Below, one piece after another: positions 23,096-26,567 of a stretch of DNA of 26,567 nucleotides. The notes under the pieces are model-generated. The model was not told the origin of the DNA. It saw only the letters and a program-made list of their open reading frames with translations, and did no database searches. A program made the translations under genes and the position numbers. Source of the stretch: a virus. Location of the stretch: positions 1-26,567 of IMG/VR virus record IMGVR_UViG_3300024999_000341. One strand, 5' to 3'. How positions within the stretch are numbered: the stretch's first letter is position 1; each line of letters starts with the position of its first letter.

Positions 23096-23431
23096 TTACT
23101 TGTAATATGGTTCTATTTTAGAATATATTTCTATATATTTTTTACACAAATCATACTCTATAGTTCCCTCGTATATTCCAGTAGTTTTATATCTATATAG
23201 TGGACTATAATCTAAATCTTTTTCCCACCCGCTAAATCCAAAAGCAATGCTTATATATTCATCTACAATTTTTCTATCTACTTCTAGAAATTCTGCAATA
23301 GATTTATTTGACATTCCTGAAACACATAGAGTTAGTACTGCTCTAGTACACATTACAGATAATACAGTTTCGGGAACACCAAACTCCTGTTTATATAATT
23401 TAGATAGGGTTTTCCAAGTAGATTTAGTCAT
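23096..23431 (-). CDS. Small HTH protein, 111 aa
   Basis: A helix-turn-helix is plausible at about 38-62 (SGMSNKSIAEFLEVDRKIVD), preceded by a hydrophobic helix and followed by a Tyr-rich C-terminal part. The pattern fits a homeodomain-like or LuxR-type DNA-binding protein. The ATG has only a weak SD. Probably a regulator, with unknown target. Confidence 0.5.
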   Translation of the reverse strand: MTKSTWKTLSKLYKQEFGVPETVLSVMCTRAVLTLCVSGMSNKSIAEFLEVDRKIVDEYISIAFGFSGWEKDLDYSPLYRYKTTGIYEGTIEYDLCKKYIEIYSKIEPYYK

Positions 23432-23437
23432 TGTTTC

Positions 23438-23863
23438 TTATTCTAGGGATGCCATCAATTCTGTATATAAATTAATTAGGGTGGCAAAGGTTTCCACGTC
23501 TAAAACTATAAACTCCTTCACACCAGACCTTGCTCCTGAAAATTTACCAATTAAAAATGGTAGGGAATAGTTATTATTTGCTTCTTCTATAATCTTATCC
23601 ATCCACTCCTTTTTAAGTGTAAACTGTTTTACTCCTACTACAGAAGAGGAATTATAGCCACACTTTGCTTCTCCCTTTAGTGTTTTAGGAAACAAATCTA
23701 TCTTGCCTGATAAATCTCCCGTAAGTAACGACTCGGCCATAGTAGTTCCCAATGCGCCGCTTCCGGGAATTCTACGAAACTTAGAACCTTTTATTGCCTT
23801 ATCTAGTAATTCTACTGCATCTCGTTCAAAGGTACTGCCCTTTTGCTTAGCCTTAAATACCAT
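23438..23863 (-). CDS. Hjc-like Holliday junction resolvase / PD-(D/E)XK nuclease
   Basis: 141 aa. KGSTFERDAVELL (E13) then FRRIPGSGALG (29-39), GDLSGKIDLFP (D50, D56) and GEAKCGY (E65, K67) reproduce the E...SGA...D...ExK order of archaeal-type Hjc resolvases. The C-terminal half supplies a beta sheet and a helix. It would resolve branched DNA before packaging or take part in recombination. A different restriction-like nuclease is the alternative. GGAAGG SD before the ATG. Confidence 0.75.
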   Translation of the reverse strand: MVFKAKQKGSTFERDAVELLDKAIKGSKFRRIPGSGALGTTMAESLLTGDLSGKIDLFPKTLKGEAKCGYNSSSVVGVKQFTLKKEWMDKIIEEANNNYSLPFLIGKFSGARSGVKEFIVLDVETFATLINLYTELMASLE

Positions 23864-23874
23864 TTTTCCTTCCT

Positions 23875-25161
23875 CTATTCGTCACGAATCTGATTATTTT
23901 CTTGATTAAACTTTAGTATAGTAGTTCCAGTAGGGCCATTTCTTTGTTTAAGAATGATAAACTCTAGCTTACCTTTATCCTTAGAATCTTTATTATAATA
24001 TTCATCTCGATAAAGCCCTACTACGAAGTCTGCATCTTCTTCCAAGTTGCCACACTGTCTAATATCGGACATTACGGGACGTTTATTGTCTCTGTGTTCC
24101 ACTTCTCGATTTAATTGAGACATAGATACTATTGTCATGTCTAAGGTATTTGCCATCAACTTTAGTTTACGAGAAACCCTACCCAATTCTTGTGTTTGAT
24201 TGGTGTCTCTTTCTACCATTAGCTGAATATAATCAATATAAGCAACTTTTATATCATGAATAGATTTATACTTTCTAATTACTGCTTCCATCTGGTCTAT
24301 GTTTGAAGAGAAACTCAAATCTATATGAATTGGTTGTTCTTTTAGTTCTTTGGTTGCCTCGTATAGAATATCTAGTTCTGGTTGTTTCAGTAATCCCATT
24401 CTAATGTTGAAGATTGGAAGCCCTGTTTTTATTGCTAACATTCTCTCAATAAGCGGCTGCTTAGACATTTCTTTGGAGAATAGAAGTGTTGGTACATTAT
24501 TCTCAGCATTCTCTAAAATAATATTTAGTGCTAGGCCTGTTTTTGCCATTCCCGGACGACCCGCTATATACCACAAGTCTCCTGCACACAACCCACCAGT
24601 AATTAAATCTACCTTCTTAGAACCAAACGAAACTCCTCTAATTCCTGGTTTCTCAATTCTAGTAACAATTTCTTTATAGGCATCTCCTAGTAAACTACCT
24701 ATTTGATAAGTACCTTCTCCACCTACTGAACTCTCAAGATTTTCTAGAGAGTTCTGCACTGCTAAAATATTAGCATCTACATTGTCTATAGTTAAACCAT
24801 CAAGAGATATTCCACTAGATAGACTGACAAAAGAACGAATCTTATAATTATTTTTTACAATTCTTAGGTGTTCTGTAAAGTTCTCTTTATTATATGTTTG
24901 TGAAGACAGATATTCGATATATTCTTTTCCTCCACAAAGAGGGAGTTTTCCATTAGATTCTAAAGAACTGTATAAAAGACTAAAATCTGGCAACAAGTTC
25001 TTACTACTTAGTTCTACCATATTAGTAAGAATGTTTTGATGAATGGATGAAGAAAACATAAATGGTTTTAGACCATCTATATTGAAAATATATTCTGGAT
25101 TTTTACCAATAATTGATAGAACGGCAATCTCTGAATCACTAGCGAAAGGTTCATTTGCCAT
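23875..25161 (-). CDS. DnaB-type replicative helicase
   Basis: 428 aa, typical for phage DnaB. N-terminal helical domain about 5-110; RecA-like domain with Walker A GRPGMAKT at 201-208, Walker B VAYIDYIQL at 306-314, sensor SQLNREVE at 348-355, DIRQCGNLEEDAD at 366-378 (usually DLRESGxIEQDAD) and KQRNGPTGT at 405-413 with the arginine finger region. It unwinds DNA 5' to 3' ahead of the fork. It overlaps the upstream stop by one base (TAATG). Confidence 0.95.
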   Translation of the reverse strand: MANEPFASDSEIAVLSIIGKNPEYIFNIDGLKPFMFSSSIHQNILTNMVELSSKNLLPDFSLLYSSLESNGKLPLCGGKEYIEYLSSQTYNKENFTEHLRIVKNNYKIRSFVSLSSGISLDGLTIDNVDANILAVQNSLENLESSVGGEGTYQIGSLLGDAYKEIVTRIEKPGIRGVSFGSKKVDLITGGLCAGDLWYIAGRPGMAKTGLALNIILENAENNVPTLLFSKEMSKQPLIERMLAIKTGLPIFNIRMGLLKQPELDILYEATKELKEQPIHIDLSFSSNIDQMEAVIRKYKSIHDIKVAYIDYIQLMVERDTNQTQELGRVSRKLKLMANTLDMTIVSMSQLNREVEHRDNKRPVMSDIRQCGNLEEDADFVVGLYRDEYYNKDSKDKGKLEFIILKQRNGPTGTTILKFNQENNQIRDE

Positions 25162-25538
25162 TAATCTAATTCCTTTACTTTTAGTGGCTTTCTTCCTTCT
25201 TGGGCGGCTATCTGTTCCCCAAGTTTTTCTATGTTCTTATCTAGATTATTATATGCACCATTATAAACTTCTGGGTTTTTCTGTTCTATACGTTTCTTGC
25301 AGAAATAAGAAAGTATTCCAAATGGATTATCTAAATTTACATCATTCATACTATTCACATCTAGTATCGCAAAATAAGGAATAGTTCTTCCATATAGTTT
25401 AATCAGACGATTAAACATAATAATCTCTGATTTAGATAGTGTAGTATTCGTGCTCTGGCAAAAAAACTTTGCCAAAAGTAAACCAGGATTTGAATCTAAT
25501 GGAAGTTTTTCAAAATAAAACTCTGCTAAGTTTTCCAT
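25161..25538 (-). CDS. Hypothetical protein encoded directly before the DnaB helicase, 125 aa
   Basis: Helical. A segment TLSKSEIIMFNRLIKLYG (about 33-50) and later NPFGILSYFCKKRIEQK (about 72-88) recall winged-helix replication-initiation or helicase-loader proteins, but the match is not good enough to name. The tail is charged. Position immediately upstream of dnaB, with its stop sharing the TAATG junction, makes a helicase-loading role plausible. Confidence 0.5.
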   Translation of the reverse strand: MENLAEFYFEKLPLDSNPGLLLAKFFCQSTNTTLSKSEIIMFNRLIKLYGRTIPYFAILDVNSMNDVNLDNPFGILSYFCKKRIEQKNPEVYNGAYNNLDKNIEKLGEQIAAQEGRKPLKVKELD

Positions 25539-25841
25539 TTATTTACCAAGATCAATTAGTTTGTTATCAATGAGGACATTAGCAAATCCTAATGCTATCA
25601 TATCTACTTGATGTTCATCCAAGTTTAATTCTAAAGTAGTACTGATTCCGTGTGTAATCTCATGCAAAAGAACCTGTAATCTATCAAACTCCTTTAATTT
25701 ATTAAAAATTCTAATAGATTCATCAGCAAATTTAAATTCACCAAATAAGGGCTCTTTATTAGTAGTATTTACAGATTCCATAGTGGGATGATAAGTAATT
25801 TTATATGTTTTACCTAAAATCTTTACTTTGTTTAGTCTCAA
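25539..25841 (-). CDS. Small zincin-like metallopeptidase (HExxH), TTG start
   Basis: 100 aa. LLHEITHGI near 58-66 is a HExxH zinc site, and the later LDEHQVDMIALGFANVL (about 74-90) supplies the third acidic or His ligand, the arrangement of ImmA/SprT-like phage proteins. The start is TTG at 25841, supported by an AAGGAG SD 6 nt upstream; the next in-frame ATG is at codon 21 and would remove a beta strand. It probably cleaves a repressor or other regulator, or is a structural zincin. Confidence 0.75.
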   Translation of the reverse strand: MRLNKVKILGKTYKITYHPTMESVNTTNKEPLFGEFKFADESIRIFNKLKEFDRLQVLLHEITHGISTTLELNLDEHQVDMIALGFANVLIDNKLIDLGK

Positions 25842-25874
25842 AATATTCTCCTTTAGAATTATTTTAGTGTTAAA

Positions 25875-25944
25875 GCTCCCTAGTAGACTCGAACTACTAC
25901 CAAAACTGTACAGAGGTCTTATGCTACCATTACACCAAGAGAGC
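25875..25944 (-). tRNA. Atypical tRNA, best read as tRNA-Thr(TGT)
   Basis: A 70-nt cloverleaf: 7-bp acceptor (GCTCTCT/AGGGAGC, one G-U), a 4-bp D stem with AATGGTA loop, T stem AGTAG/CTACT with TTCGAGT loop, and no encoded CCA. With standard spacing the anticodon is TGT (25910-25912), followed by A37. Thr identity is supported by G1-C72 and C2-G71. Odd points: position 33 is C rather than T, and pair 31-39 is C-A. A 9-nt loop reading would place GTA (Tyr) instead. The isoacceptor is therefore uncertain, and it may be a decayed gene. Confidence 0.7.
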
Positions 25945-25964
25945 CCTGCGACAAGCTTATTTAA

Positions 25965-26065
25965 AGTCTACCGCTGCTCGGTTCCATTGTCCTCTGGCCG
26001 TTTCTGACCAACTTCCGCACCCCTTTACTGATATTTGAGTAAACTCAGGGACACAGCAGTAGACT
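25965..26065 (-). ncRNA. Structured RNA module C: long hairpin with three-way junction
   Basis: The outer stem pairs 25965-25976 with 26054-26065: 12 bp, with one G-U on the minus strand that would be a mismatch on the plus strand, so the minus strand is the likely RNA. Directly inside is a 5-bp stem (25988-25992 with 26049-26053). Two hairpins follow: 26024-26029 with 26038-26043, and 25995-25999 with 26006-26010. No open reading frame is credible here. Family not recognised. Confidence 0.5.
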
Positions 26066-26069
26066 TAAA

Positions 26070-26162
26070 GAATGTAGAGAGATTCTAACTCTCATCTCCT
26101 GTCATAAAGAACCACAGGATGCTCACCTAGATCATATTTATTTTGATTTACACCATACATCC
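26070..26162 (-). ncRNA. Structured RNA module B: tRNA-like acceptor and T-arm
   Basis: The 5' seven bases (26156-26162) pair with 26070-26076, and a 5-bp T-arm-like hairpin (26077-26081 with 26089-26093, 7-nt loop) lies immediately before the 3' strand, as in a tRNA. An internal stem (26097-26102 with 26114-26119) has an 11-nt loop. The T-loop is TTAGAAT instead of TTCRAAT and no D-arm is clear, so it is not a normal tRNA. Confidence 0.35.
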
Positions 26163-26228
26163 TCTAAAAAATACCGGTGGGGAAACAATCCCGCTATCTA
26201 TCCAAAGAGGCTGGAGATTTTGTTTTTT

Positions 26229-26323
26229 CTCAACCATCGGCAGAGGCCATCCTACCTTCTGAACCAGCGGCATGGAGCCACCGTGCTGTTATGTCTACCG
26301 CGAGACGGAAACTGCGGATTGAG
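26229..26323 (-). ncRNA. Structured RNA module A overlapping HNH gene end
   Basis: The closing stem pairs 26312-26323 with 26229-26243 (7 bp, then 5 bp with a small bulge). Three smaller hairpins fit inside, including one with a CGGTGGC/GCCGCTG stem. The stretch is clearly GC-richer than the surrounding phage DNA. Its right arm lies in the last codons of the HNH gene. Family not recognised. Confidence 0.4.
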
Positions 26324-26567
26324 CCACAACCTCTATTTTATTATACTTTTTACAGTTACATGAGATACATAATGGTTGAACATTATCGGCTGAGTGTGTT
26401 CCGCCTTTTGATAATGGAATAATGTGGTCAAGACTTATCCTCTCTTGTGTTCCACATTTAGCACATTTGTATTCGTGTTTAGATAATATTTCCAACCATT
26501 CGGACTTAGTCAACTTGTTTTCACAGCCATTTTTAGCTGCTCTGCGTTTTTCATCATTTAATCTACG
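26295..26567 (-). CDS. HNH endonuclease, N-terminus beyond window edge
   Basis: The frame is open from base 26567 to a TAG at 26295-26297, giving about 90 codons. C-terminal HNH core: YKCAKCG (two Cys), then ISLDHIIPLSKGG (DH pair), NVQPLCISCNCKKYNK (N and the second CxxC). The preceding part LTKSEWLEIL is the usual helix. No in-frame ATG is inside the window, so the start is outside. The last 12 or so residues run into structured RNA module A, unlike a normal HNH C-terminus, which suggests it was inserted beside or within an RNA element. Likely a homing endonuclease. Confidence 0.85.
   Translation of the reverse strand, partial: RRLNDEKRRAAKNGCENKLTKSEWLEILSKHEYKCAKCGTQERISLDHIIPLSKGGTHSADNVQPLCISCNCKKYNKIEVVAQSAVSVSR

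Noticed and set aside
257-25384. Plus-strand open frames scattered over the window (60-120 codons)
   Set aside because: All lie antisense to well-supported minus-strand genes, have no good SD and show low-complexity or shadow composition.
26094-26159. Short minus-strand frame of about 22 codons (MYGVNQNKYDL...) in RNA module B
   Set aside because: The only SD-like bases touch the ATG directly, the peptide is very short, and the same bases form the stems of module B.
26070-26162. Module B as a second ordinary tRNA
   Set aside because: Acceptor and T-arm pairing fit, but the T-loop lacks TTC, the anticodon-like loop is 11 nt and no D-arm forms, so I list it only as a tRNA-like structure.
26177-26422. 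Plus-strand 81-codon frame at the right end
   Set aside because: It runs antisense through RNA module A and the HNH core; its translation has no recognisable motif.
26485-26518. Promoter-like TTGACT ... TATTAT on the minus strand
   Set aside because: Spacing is about 19 nt and it lies inside the HNH coding region; AT-rich DNA gives many such matches.

Overview
This 26.6 kb window is a segment of an AT-rich genome of a tailed, double-stranded DNA phage (or prophage). Every credible gene lies on the minus strand, so it is transcribed from right to left. Most genes abut or overlap by ATGA, GTGA, TAATG or about 11 nt, which is what long, translationally coupled phage operons look like. The phage assignment rests on a large terminase with both ATPase and nuclease motifs, a portal protein and probable prohead protease directly after it, a DnaB-type helicase, a TOPRIM primase, a DnaQ-like exonuclease, a dNMP kinase and a holin-like protein. 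The host cannot be fixed from the sequence. The secreted Thr/Pro-linker lysin and the holin-like protein remind me of Chloroflexota-type proteins, but that is a weak impression.

Layout in transcription order (right to left). (1) 26567-25875: the 3' part of an HNH endonuclease gene, then about 350 nt of non-coding DNA that folds into consecutive stem-rich modules, then an atypical tRNA. (2) 25841-19680: replication and nucleotide genes: a small zincin, an unknown protein, DnaB helicase, a Hjc-like nuclease, two HTH proteins, a Cas4/RecB-like Fe-S nuclease, a DnaQ-like exonuclease and a dNMP kinase. (3) 19671-18495: lysis genes (holin-like protein, exported hydrolase) separated by a 12-bp perfect hairpin. 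(4) 18479-12749: a GMP reductase-like enzyme, a zinc-less DnaG-like primase, a HAD deoxyribonucleotidase and many small proteins, several with zinc knuckles. Two of these are short genes at 18300-18479 and 15185-15346. The region ends with a coiled-coil/zinc-ribbon protein that may be the small terminase subunit. (5) 12752-3663: an HNH gene followed by a ten-gene sugar cassette: GDP-mannose 4,6-dehydratase, NDP-sugar C-methyltransferase, a small helical protein, four paralogous GT-B-like glycosyltransferases with a SAM methyltransferase inside the array, a heptosyltransferase-like protein and a GT4-like enzyme. (6) 3670-1: TerL, portal, and a prohead protease cut by the window edge.

The sugar cassette lies inside the packaging/structural operon and overlaps terL. 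Taken together it looks like a route from GDP-mannose to a 4-keto-6-deoxy and probably C-methylated (branched) sugar, followed by stepwise transfer and possibly methylation of an oligosaccharide. The likeliest targets are virion proteins, host surface glycan or phage DNA; the sequence does not decide among them. The GMP reductase-like enzyme, HAD nucleotidase and dNMP kinase suggest the phage reshapes the host purine and deoxynucleotide pools.

The items most worth a second look are the structured RNA region beside the tRNA, the tandem glycosyltransferase/C-methyl-sugar cassette, and the HNH gene whose two ends carry near-identical 20-nt start/stop/SD repeats that differ only at synonymous positions.
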